Below are positions 56,900 through 63,571 of a stretch of DNA of 64,000 bases, one piece after another. The DNA comes from an uncultured Flavobacteriaceae bacterium. GTDB lineage: Bacteria; Bacteroidota; Bacteroidia; Flavobacteriales; Flavobacteriaceae. The stretch covers positions 305,191 through 369,190 of the forward strand of contig CALSPF010000003.1 in assembly GCA_943788165.1 (NCBI GenBank), written 5' to 3'. The stretch's first letter is position 1; the number at the start of each line of letters is the position of its first letter. Below the pieces are notes generated by a model that was not told the DNA's origin, ran no database searches, and saw nothing but the letters and a program-made list of their open reading frames with translations. Made by a program: the position numbers and the translations under genes.

Positions 56900-57565
56900 A
56901 TGGAGAACAAGAATACAATCAAAGCTTTACTACTTGATTTTGGTAGTGTGATCAGTAAGTCCCTTTTTGAAAGGCATAGTCTTATTGAAGAAAAATTGAA
57001 CCTACCCGAAGGTACGCTAACTTGGAAAGGGCCATTCGATCCAAAAAACGACCCCTTATGGATGTCCATGCAGCGAGACGAAATTACCGAGCGCGATTAT
57101 TGGAGAACAAGAGCTAGAGAAGTAGGTGAGTTGGTCGGCCAACAAAACTGGTCAATGATAGACTTATTAAACGCTATCGGAGGAGAAACAAATTATAATA
57201 AAATACTAAGACCAGAAGCATTGGAAACAATAGCCTTGGTAAAGAAATCAGGATTAAAGGTTGGCATATTGAGTAATGAAATTGAATTGTTTACAGGTAA
57301 GACATTTGTAGACAATCTTCCTTTTATCAATGAATTGGATACGTTTTATGATGCTACCCATTCCGATATCTTGAAACCTGACCCTCGGTCGTACAATTCA
57401 GCATTAGACAATCTACAGCTTGAAGCTAAGGATGTACTTTTCGTGGATGACCAATTAAGAAATATAGTAGGGGCAATGAAATGCGGTTTAAAAACTCTTC
57501 ATTTTGATATAACACAACCAAAAGCGTGTTACGATTATGTAACAAGTGTAATGAACATAAAATAA
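56900..57565 (+). CDS. HAD-superfamily hydrolase
   Basis: 221 aa from ATG at 56900 (MENKNTIKALLLDFGSV); an upstream in-frame start overlaps the preceding gene and is rejected. HAD motif I is LDFGSV, with Gly where phosphatases have the second Asp, as in the DFGGVL subgroup; motif II ILSNE, motif III lysine in DILKPDPRSY and motif IV VDDQLRN. Probably a small-molecule phosphatase or dehalogenase-like hydrolase. It lies 8 bp after the UPF0261 gene and 6 bp before the aminotransferase gene. Confidence 0.83.
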   Translation: MENKNTIKALLLDFGSVISKSLFERHSLIEEKLNLPEGTLTWKGPFDPKNDPLWMSMQRDEITERDYWRTRAREVGELVGQQNWSMIDLLNAIGGETNYNKILRPEALETIALVKKSGLKVGILSNEIELFTGKTFVDNLPFINELDTFYDATHSDILKPDPRSYNSALDNLQLEAKDVLFVDDQLRNIVGAMKCGLKTLHFDITQPKACYDYVTSVMNIK

Positions 57566-57571
57566 TACAGT

Positions 57572-58939
57572 ATGAGTACTACAACAGATCAAATTACGGC
57601 AATAAATATTGAGGAATGGAATGGTAAAGAGCAATGGCACCCCATGGGTCATCCTAATGATATGCTTAAAAAGCCGCCATTAATTATTAATAAGGGCAGA
57701 GGGGTTTATATTGAGGATAATAAAGGCAACAAGATGGTAGATGGTGTTGCCGGCCTTTGGAATATTAACTGTGGTTATGACCGCCCTGAAATAAAAGAAG
57801 CAATAGTAAAACAACTAGATGAGTTGGTATATTATTCTACTTTTAAAGGAACATCACACCCACGTTCTATAGAATTGGCGCATCTTTTAATAGAGATGAT
57901 GGAACCAGAAAATATGAAGCGTGTTATGTTTAGCTCTGGAGGTTCTGATGCTATGGAAACAGCTATGCGTATTGCGCGCCAATACTGGAAAATGTTAGGT
58001 CAAAAAGATAGATTTAAATTTATCTCATTAAAACAAGGCTATCATGGTACGCATTTCGGTGCAGCTTCTGTAAATGGTAATACACGATTCAGAAGAAACT
58101 ACGAACCTATGTTACCAGGTTGTTTTCATGTAGATGTTCCTTGGGATTATAGAAACCCATACACAGAAGACCCTGAACAATTAGGTAAGATTTGTGCAGA
58201 ACTTGTAGATCGTGAAATTCAATTCCAAAGTCCAGATACGGTTGCCGCTTTTATTATGGAACCTGTATTAGGTGCAGGTGGTGTTATAGTTCCACCGGAT
58301 AATTACATGAAACTGGTAAGGGCAGTATGTGATAAACATGGGGTCTTGCTTATTGCTGATGAAGTTGTAACTGGCTTCGGTCGTACAGGAAGTATGTTCG
58401 GCAGTAGATTATATGGAGTAAAACCAGATATAATTACACTAGCCAAGGGAATTTCCTCTGGTTATATTCCACTAGGTGCTACAGTTTGCAATGAACGCAT
58501 AGACAATGCATTCAAAGAGAATGAAGATTCTTTCGGTGCCATTGGTCATGGATATACTTATTCAGGACACCCAATTGCCTGTGCAGCAGCTATTGCTGCA
58601 TTAAAAATAGTCAAAGACGAAGACTTGCCCGGCAATGCAGCAAAGCAAGGTGCGTATTTGATGGACAGGTTAAAACCTTTGGAAGACAAGTATGATTTCA
58701 TAGGTAATATTAGAGGAAAAGGATTAATGCTAGCCATTGAAATGGTTGAGGATAAGACGAGTAAAAAACCAAATAGAGCTATTGTTGCACAGATTTTTAA
58801 GCATATGCTTACCAAAGGGGCATTTGTAAGAGCAGCGGGGAATAATATTATTATTTCTCCCCCATTAGTTATTCAGAAAGAAGAACTCGATATCATTATC
58901 GATGCATTGGAATTCGCCTTAGAAGAGGTTAATAAATAA
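57572..58939 (+). CDS. Class III (omega-) aminotransferase
   Basis: 455 aa PLP-dependent fold-type I enzyme. SSGGSDAMETAMRIARQYW is the phosphate-binding region, LIADEVVTGFGRTG contains the PLP-interacting Asp and the PLP lysine lies in LAKGISSGYIPLGA. It resembles omega-amino acid:pyruvate and putrescine/taurine transaminases that act on a terminal amine. It could turn an arylethylamine into the aldehyde for the island's aldehyde dehydrogenase. Last gene of its transcript, followed by a clear terminator. Confidence 0.88.
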   Translation: MSTTTDQITAINIEEWNGKEQWHPMGHPNDMLKKPPLIINKGRGVYIEDNKGNKMVDGVAGLWNINCGYDRPEIKEAIVKQLDELVYYSTFKGTSHPRSIELAHLLIEMMEPENMKRVMFSSGGSDAMETAMRIARQYWKMLGQKDRFKFISLKQGYHGTHFGAASVNGNTRFRRNYEPMLPGCFHVDVPWDYRNPYTEDPEQLGKICAELVDREIQFQSPDTVAAFIMEPVLGAGGVIVPPDNYMKLVRAVCDKHGVLLIADEVVTGFGRTGSMFGSRLYGVKPDIITLAKGISSGYIPLGATVCNERIDNAFKENEDSFGAIGHGYTYSGHPIACAAAIAALKIVKDEDLPGNAAKQGAYLMDRLKPLEDKYDFIGNIRGKGLMLAIEMVEDKTSKKPNRAIVAQIFKHMLTKGAFVRAAGNNIIISPPLVIQKEELDIIIDALEFALEEVNK

Positions 58940-58957
58940 GTTGTTTAAGTTAGTTTG

Positions 58958-59002
58958 AAATGGTACTGGGCTTTATATTTATGAAGTTAGTACCATTTTT
59001 TT
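58958..59002 (+). terminator. Terminator after the class III aminotransferase gene
   Basis: AAATGGTACT pairs with AGTACCATTT (10 bp) around a 21-base loop, followed by a T run. Ends the UPF0261-HAD-aminotransferase transcript. Confidence 0.8.
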
Positions 59003-59057
59003 ACACTCAATATCAAGATAATGGCTCATAAATGTTGAGCAGAAACAGATTTTTAAA

Positions 59058-60260
59058 ATGCCAAAAATATCAGCCAAAGGATCACAAATGCCAGCATCGC
59101 CAATACGTAAATTGGTGCCGTTTGCAGAAAGTGCAAAAAAAAGAGGTGTACATGTGTATCATCTAAATATCGGCCAACCCGACATTAAAACACCAAAGGT
59201 TGCATTAGATGCGGTGAAGAATAATACGATTGATGTATTGGCTTATAGTCGATCAGAAGGTTCAGAAACCTACAGAACTAAACTAGCCGCCTACTATCAA
59301 AAAAATAGTATTCCTGCAGTAGCAGAGGACATCATTGTTACTACAGGTGGCAGCGAAGCACTCTTGTTCACTTTTGGAAGTATTATGGATAGTGGAGATG
59401 AAGTTATCATCCCAGAGCCATTTTATGCAAATTACAATGGGTTTTCAGCAGCATCAGGAGTACAGGTTATTCCGGTAATTTCAAAAATTGAAAACAACTT
59501 TGCTCTGCCTCCTATTGAAGAGTTTGAAAAACTAATTACTCCAAAAACCAAAGCTATTTTAATTTGTAATCCTGGAAATCCCACGGGCTATTTATATACT
59601 AAAGAAGAAATAAAGAAATTGGGCATCTTGGTCAAAAAACATGACCTTTTTCTAATAGCTGATGAAGTGTATCGTGAATTTGTCTATGATGGTAAAGAGC
59701 ATTATTCCATAATGGAATTAGAAGGACTTGAAGAACATGCTATTGTTATAGATTCCGTATCTAAAAGATACAGCATGTGCGGGGCTAGAATTGGCTGTAT
59801 GGTTACTAAAAACAAAGAGGTAATAGCCACCGCATTAAAATTTGCGCAAGCTAGACTATCGCCCCCTACCTATGCCCAAATTGCTTGCGAAGCTGCTCTA
59901 GAGACTGAACAGGCCTACTTTGATGATGTGATTTATGAATACGTTGAACGAAGAAATATCTTGATTCAAGAGCTAAAAAAGATAGAAGGGATAAAAGTAG
60001 CACATCCGAGCGGTGCGTTTTATTGTATTGCAGAGCTTCCTTTGCAAAATGCAGATAACTTTGCCCAATGGTTATTAGAGGAATTTGAGTATGAAAGAGA
60101 AACTATAATGGTTGCGCCGGCAGCGGGATTCTACTCAACACCTGACGTTGGTTTAAATCAAATTAGAATTGCGTATGTTCTTAAAAAGGATGATCTAATC
60201 AAAGCAATACACATACTTAAATTGGCATTAAAACAGTATAAAAGCTTAAACCGAATTTAG
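59058..60260 (+). CDS. Class I/II aminotransferase (aspartate/aromatic type)
   Basis: 400 aa, MPKISAKGSQMPASPIRKLVP. ICNPGNPTGY binds PLP phosphate, LIADEVYREF supplies the PLP Asp, and the Schiff-base lysine is in DSVSKRYSMCGARIG. The subgroup includes aspartate aminotransferase and various aromatic aminotransferases; the substrate is not set by sequence. Its own short transcript lies between two terminators/convergent genes; an aromatic amino acid such as tyrosine or DOPA would fit the island. Confidence 0.87.
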   Translation: MPKISAKGSQMPASPIRKLVPFAESAKKRGVHVYHLNIGQPDIKTPKVALDAVKNNTIDVLAYSRSEGSETYRTKLAAYYQKNSIPAVAEDIIVTTGGSEALLFTFGSIMDSGDEVIIPEPFYANYNGFSAASGVQVIPVISKIENNFALPPIEEFEKLITPKTKAILICNPGNPTGYLYTKEEIKKLGILVKKHDLFLIADEVYREFVYDGKEHYSIMELEGLEEHAIVIDSVSKRYSMCGARIGCMVTKNKEVIATALKFAQARLSPPTYAQIACEAALETEQAYFDDVIYEYVERRNILIQELKKIEGIKVAHPSGAFYCIAELPLQNADNFAQWLLEEFEYERETIMVAPAAGFYSTPDVGLNQIRIAYVLKKDDLIKAIHILKLALKQYKSLNRI

Positions 60261-60286
60261 TGTTCAAAATCAGCTAACAAAAAGAC

Positions 60287-61147
60287 TTATTTCTGCTGTT
60301 GAATTTTTCTATATTCATTTGGGGTATGACCAGTCATATCCTTAAAAAGGGTAGAAAAATAGGGAGGATATTCAAAACCTAGATCGTAGCAGATTTCTTT
60401 AAGGTTTTTGTTGGAATAGGCCAGTAGTCGTTTGGCCTCTAACATAACCCTGTTCAACAAGTATTTCTTGGCGGTAACGCCTGTAAACTCCTTAACAAGG
60501 TCGGATAATTTTCTTCTAGATAAACTTAATTGCTCCGCATAAAATTCCATATTATGGTTAACCATAAAATGTTCTTCCAGCAGATTTAAAAAATTGGTAT
60601 AGAGTACTTTATTATGGTTATCTATTTTTCCCTTTGTTGTATCTATTACAATTTCCCTAGCCTTCCGTTCAATTTTTAGTATCAAACTTACAAAGAGATG
60701 TTGGACAATAGCCTTACTTGTAAAAGCTCCTTCAGGTTCATAATACTCTTTTAAGAGAACATTAAAATGGGATTTAATATTCTCAATTCCCATTTTTTCG
60801 AATTTAATAAATTTTAAATCCGATATGTATCCATTCAACTTCGAGTAATAGGTAGACTTATAAGTGAGTCCAGCACTTGGAATGAATTCATTTTTATATT
60901 TGATAGAATATCCATTCAAGTCCTCCCCTTTAACAATTCGGAAGATCTGTTTTTTTTGAATAAAAAAAAGTGTGTTAGGTTTGAGATCAATAAGTTCATC
61001 ATCAATCATAAAAGAGCCCTTACCGGAAAATAAGAAGATAATTTCCTTATAATCATGGGCATCCATCTTTCCATTACCTTTTTCAAAAGATTGATTAGGG
61101 GTTAATTGTTCTATTGTGAACGCTGATTCTTTATTGTTTCTAAGCAT
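60287..61147 (-). CDS. AraC-family transcriptional regulator
   Basis: 286 aa. N-terminal cupin-like ligand domain (1-160: IIFLFSGKGSFMIDDELIDLKPNTLFFIQ) and C-terminal double helix-turn-helix (about 185-283: FYAEQLSLSRRKLSDLVKEFTG; LKEICYDLGFEYPPYFSTLFKDMTGHTPNEYR). It is the only regulator in the island and is probably the substrate-responsive activator of the catabolic operons. It is convergent with the class I aminotransferase gene and faces away from the right attachment site. Confidence 0.9.
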   Translation of the reverse strand: MLRNNKESAFTIEQLTPNQSFEKGNGKMDAHDYKEIIFLFSGKGSFMIDDELIDLKPNTLFFIQKKQIFRIVKGEDLNGYSIKYKNEFIPSAGLTYKSTYYSKLNGYISDLKFIKFEKMGIENIKSHFNVLLKEYYEPEGAFTSKAIVQHLFVSLILKIERKAREIVIDTTKGKIDNHNKVLYTNFLNLLEEHFMVNHNMEFYAEQLSLSRRKLSDLVKEFTGVTAKKYLLNRVMLEAKRLLAYSNKNLKEICYDLGFEYPPYFSTLFKDMTGHTPNEYRKIQQQK

Positions 61148-61289
61148 TTCTAGTATTGAAAAATTGTAAACTAAATATCGCGCACTAGCAAGTTTGCTAA
61201 TGTAATATATTGAAATTCTATCAGCTTAGAAAGATAATTAAAAGTATGCAAGAAGTGATTTGATAAAAGGCTGATTTACGGAACATCTA

Positions 61290-61327
61290 AAAACTCTTTA
61301 CAAAAAGCGGATTTTGTTAAGAGTTTT
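61290..61327 (+). repeat. Long inverted repeat upstream of the AraC gene
   Basis: AAAACTCTTTACAAAA pairs with TTTTGTTAAGAGTTTT, 15 of 16 bases, with a 6-base loop, followed by a T-rich stretch on the plus strand. It may be a terminator or a large operator. Confidence 0.6.
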
Positions 61328-61362
61328 ACTTTTTTGAAGTATGTTTTAGGGAGTTCATCCAC

Positions 61363-61379
61363 AATATTGATACAATATT
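61363..61379. promoter_or_regulatory. 17-bp perfect dyad upstream of the AraC gene
   Basis: AATATTG-ATA-CAATATT, both arms exact. A symmetric site of this size suits a dimeric DNA-binding protein (AraC protein or the integrase system). Confidence 0.4.
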
Positions 61380-61503
61380 CAATAGGCGTAATGTAAAGAG
61401 TTCTTCATAGGTTGCTTTTTTCCAATGTCTGTTGATTTGGAATTTGAAAGGGGAGTAGATTTTTTATAGCCTTAAACAAATGTTCGTGAGAAAAATGAAT
61501 TAA

Positions 61504-61536
61504 CTAGGCTTTGTTGATAAAGTAGCCTTTTTGAGT
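61504..61536 (+). terminator. Weak terminator-like hairpin at the island's right end
   Basis: AGGCT (61506-61510) pairs with AGCCT (61524-61528) and TTTTT follows. It would protect the tRNA operon from transcripts leaving the island. The stem is short. Confidence 0.35.
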
Positions 61537-61572
61537 GTAAGTGTTGCTATTACTAGCATTGATGGTGTAAAA

Positions 61573-61618
61573 GTTGAGCCAACGAGCAGATTTGAACTGC
61601 CGACCTCTTCCTTACCAA
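61573..61618. repeat. Right attachment repeat within tRNA-Thr(GGT)
   Basis: 46 bp identical to 39045-39090, from four bases past the tRNA 3' end to the last base of the anticodon loop. Confidence 0.92.
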
Positions 61619-61648
61619 GGAAACGCTCTACCCCTGAGCTACGTCGGC
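61577..61648 (-). tRNA. tRNA-Thr(GGT)
   Basis: 72 nt. Acceptor GCCGACG/CGTTGGC (with G-U pairs), loop TTGGTAA with anticodon GGT, T-loop TTCAAAT, discriminator T. CCA is not encoded. Its 3' half is the island's attachment site; the gene remains complete because the repeat restores it. Confidence 0.95.
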
Positions 61649-61657
61649 GTTTAAGTG

Positions 61658-61730
61658 AGCGAGAGACCGGGTTCGAACCGGCGACATTCAGCTTGGAAGG
61701 CTGACGCTCTACCAACTGAGCTACTCTCGC
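61658..61730 (-). tRNA. tRNA-Gly(TCC)
   Basis: 73 nt. Acceptor GCGAGAG/CTCTCGC, anticodon stem TCAGC/GCTGA with loop CTTCCAA, anticodon TCC, T-loop TTCGAAC. Second-last gene of the tRNA operon. Confidence 0.96.
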
Positions 61731-61734
61731 ATTT

Positions 61735-61764
61735 TTTAGAAACCTTCTGTCGAAGGTTTCTAAA
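61735..61764. repeat. Perfect 13-bp inverted repeat between tRNA-Tyr and tRNA-Gly
   Basis: TTTAGAAACCTTC and GAAGGTTTCTAAA are exact complements with loop TGTC. No T run follows on the coding (minus) strand, so it is not a normal terminator; it would form a stable hairpin in the tRNA precursor. Confidence 0.8.
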
Positions 61765-61768
61765 GGTG

Positions 61769-61850
61769 TGGGGAGAGCAGGATTCGAACCTGCGAAGTTA
61801 AAAACAGCAGATTTACAGTCTGCCCTCGTTGGCCGCTTGAGTATCTCCCC
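61769..61850 (-). tRNA. tRNA-Tyr(GTA)
   Basis: 82 nt class II tRNA with a long variable arm. Acceptor GGGGAGA/TCTCCCC, anticodon GTA in CTGTAAA, T-loop TTCGAAT, discriminator A. Confidence 0.96.
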
Positions 61851-61873
61851 AAATAATAAATAAAAGAACAAAG

Positions 61874-61947
61874 AGCCGATGGAGGGACTCGAACCCACGA
61901 CCTGCTGATTACAAATCAGCTGCTCTAGCCAGCTGAGCTACATCGGC
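61874..61947 (-). tRNA. tRNA-Thr(TGT)
   Basis: 74 nt. Acceptor GCCGATG/CATCGGC, anticodon stem CTGAT/ATCAG with loop TTTGTAA, anticodon TGT, T-loop TTCGAGT, discriminator T. First gene of the tRNA operon. Confidence 0.96.
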
Positions 61948-61971
61948 TTTTATGTGCCCTTTCGAGCGGTG

Positions 61972-62003
61972 CAAATGTAGAGATTTATTTATTTCAATTC
62001 AAA
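61972..62003 (-). promoter_or_regulatory. Promoter of the tRNA operon (TTTG-N20-TACATTTG)
   Basis: On the minus strand TTTG (62000-62003) and TACATTTG (61972-61979) are spaced by exactly 20 bases, the best promoter match in the window. It lies about 25 bases upstream of the first tRNA. Confidence 0.8.
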
Positions 62004-62024
62004 GAAAAAATAAAAAAATTTACC

Positions 62025-62321
62025 TCAAGAGCGAAGAAGTTCTTTGTGACGGATCAACATCCGCTCTGCCGCCTTAACACTTAAGTCAATAGACTCCTCA
62101 AAGGACTTACTAATTTTTTTTACGATGACGTTTTCTCCGACTATTCCAATTTTTATTTCAGCAAATTTATTGACTCTATCAGAAGTATTTTCCACTTTAA
62201 AAACCACATCAACGCTCAGTATTTTGTCATAGAACTGATATAGTTTATCAATTTTACGCTGGGTGAAATCGACTAATTTCTGATCGACATTGAAGTTGGT
62301 AGCTTGTACATTGATTTTCAT
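62025..62321 (-). CDS. hpf: Ribosome hibernation-promoting factor (short form)
   Basis: 98 aa. Single HPF/RaiA domain (MKINVQATNFNVDQKLVDFTQRKID...), basic face for 30S binding; the long-form C-terminal dimer domain is absent. Stabilises idle ribosomes in stationary phase. Located between xerC and the tRNA operon, an order common in Bacteroidota. Confidence 0.92.
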   Translation of the reverse strand: MKINVQATNFNVDQKLVDFTQRKIDKLYQFYDKILSVDVVFKVENTSDRVNKFAEIKIGIVGENVIVKKISKSFEESIDLSVKAAERMLIRHKELLRS

Positions 62322-62344
62322 ACAACAAAAGGTTTAGGTTCTTG

Positions 62345-63239
62345 TTACTTTTTGTCTCCCCTTGGGTGGGCGTTTTTGTACACCGCTTTGATCTGTTGCA
62401 TGCTACTGTGCGTATATACTTGCGTTGCAGCCAGGGAAGCATGTCCCAAAAGATCCTTTACTGTGTTTAAATCGGCTCCTTGATTCAACAAATGCGTAGC
62501 AAAACTGTGGCGTAACATATGTGGACTCTTTTTTACCTTAGTGGATACTTTATTAAAGTACTCATTTACGCTTTTATACACAAAATTTTCGGATAGTTTT
62601 TCACCTTTCTCAGTGCAAAAAAAGAAAGGGCTCTGCTCTAAGGGGAACTTTTTTTGTACGGCTAAACGGTAACGCTTCAATTGTTCTCCTAATGACGGAA
62701 TAATGGGAATTATACGTTCTTTGTTTCGTTTCCCAATTACCTTGAGTGTGGCTGCAGCAAAATCTACTGCATTCGATTGTAATTGAATCAACTCTGCCCT
62801 TCGCATTCCAGTACAATACAAAGTTTCGATTATTGTGTTGATCAATACCCCTGTATAATCATTACTGAAATGATCGCCATTCAATAACTGGCTAACTTCG
62901 TTTTCAGTAAAAGGCAACTGCACTTTCTTGGTTTCCTTCAAAGGGGTGTGCTTTCGCAGCGGATTTGTGTCGCGAACCTCTACCCGTAACAAGAAATTGT
63001 AATATGACCGGTAGAACAGAAATTTTGCGGTTAATGGTCCGGTTGCTCTTACCCGATTCAACCAATGAAACAATCCAAGAGCGAATTAGGGGGTAGTCGA
63101 TATGATCTATGGTACTTTCATCAAATTCATCAGCACAAAAAGCCGAGAAAAGGCTTAGATCCTTTGAATAGGCTGTGATCGTATGGGGAGAGTATTTTTT
63201 CTCCTTGGCGAGATAATCTATGAATTTGGTAATGGACAT
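62345..63239 (-). pseudogene. xerC: Tyrosine recombinase XerC, interrupted by a one-base frameshift
   Basis: The N-terminal frame (63239 to about 63012: MSITKFIDYLAKEKKYSPHT...[11 protein letters not shown]) and the C-terminal frame (from about 63010: [13 protein letters not shown]...) belong to one XerC. Removing one of the two C at 63010-63011 (minus strand) restores the typical [16 protein letters not shown]. The catalytic part is complete: R in [10 protein letters not shown] in [24 protein letters not shown] and nucleophile in QVYTH. Chromosome-dimer resolution at dif would need the whole protein. Either a real pseudogene with another XerC/D elsewhere, or a sequencing error. Its ATG directly follows the T run of the rpsU terminator. 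Confidence 0.8.
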
Positions 63240-63282
63240 AAAAAAACGTTGTGGTGAAAGATAGAACTTTTACCACAACGTT
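63240..63282 (-). terminator. Terminator between rpsU and xerC
   Basis: Minus strand AACGTTGTGGT pairs exactly with ACCACAACGTT (11 bp), followed by seven T. The xerC ATG begins immediately after the T run. Confidence 0.9.
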
Positions 63283-63304
63283 GAAATTATTTAACACAAT
63301 TTGC

Positions 63305-63499
63305 TTACTGCATTTCTGCGTCGCGTAAGCCTTGGATGTATTGTGCTTTCTGAATCTTAGCTCTGTTTTTCACAGAAGGCTTTAAGAATTGTTTGCGTGC
63401 ACGTAACTGGCGCATTCCGCCTGTCTTGTCGAATTTTCGTTTAAAACGCTTGAGCGCTCTATCGATGTTCTCTCCTTCTTTTATTGGTATTATTAACAT
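63305..63499 (-). CDS. rpsU: 30S ribosomal protein S21 (bS21)
   Basis: 64 aa, strongly basic: MLIIPIKEGENIDRALKRFKRKFDKTGGMRQLRARKQF. In Bacteroidota, bS21 takes part in holding the 16S rRNA anti-Shine-Dalgarno end, matching the lack of SD sites seen throughout this window. Followed by a strong terminator. Confidence 0.96.
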   Translation of the reverse strand: MLIIPIKEGENIDRALKRFKRKFDKTGGMRQLRARKQFLKPSVKNRAKIQKAQYIQGLRDAEMQ

Positions 63500-63571
63500 A
63501 AAACGTAACCTCCTCTCTTTTAAAATGTGTGCAAATATAACTGCTTTAAATCAATTATTTGCCATGAATAG

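Larger units (their letters stand above)
61148..61572. other. Gene-free right end of the island
   Basis: About 425 bases upstream of the AraC gene up to the right repeat. It contains no frame worth calling. It holds a long imperfect inverted repeat (61290-61327), a 17-bp perfect dyad (61363-61379) and a weak terminator-like hairpin close to the tRNA end. It probably carries the AraC promoter and the recombination arm sites. Confidence 0.6.
39045..61618. mobile_element. Genomic island integrated in tRNA-Thr(GGT)
   Basis: 22.6 kb between perfect 46-bp direct repeats (39045-39090 and 61573-61618). The repeat is the 3' half of tRNA-Thr(GGT) plus four bases of its trailer; identity stops at the last base of the anticodon loop. 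The right copy belongs to the intact tRNA; the left is a remnant. A tyrosine integrase lies just inside the left end, with three tandem 11-bp repeats in front of it. Cargo: a homoprotocatechuate meta-cleavage operon, sulfatase, TonB receptor, transporters, aminotransferases and an AraC regulator. No conjugation, replication or relaxase genes were found, so it is integrative but apparently not self-transmissible. Confidence 0.9.

Noticed and set aside
61500..61898. Minus-strand frame of 132 codons
   Set aside because: It runs through the tRNA-Thr, tRNA-Gly and tRNA-Tyr genes; the translation is a by-product of tRNA sequence.
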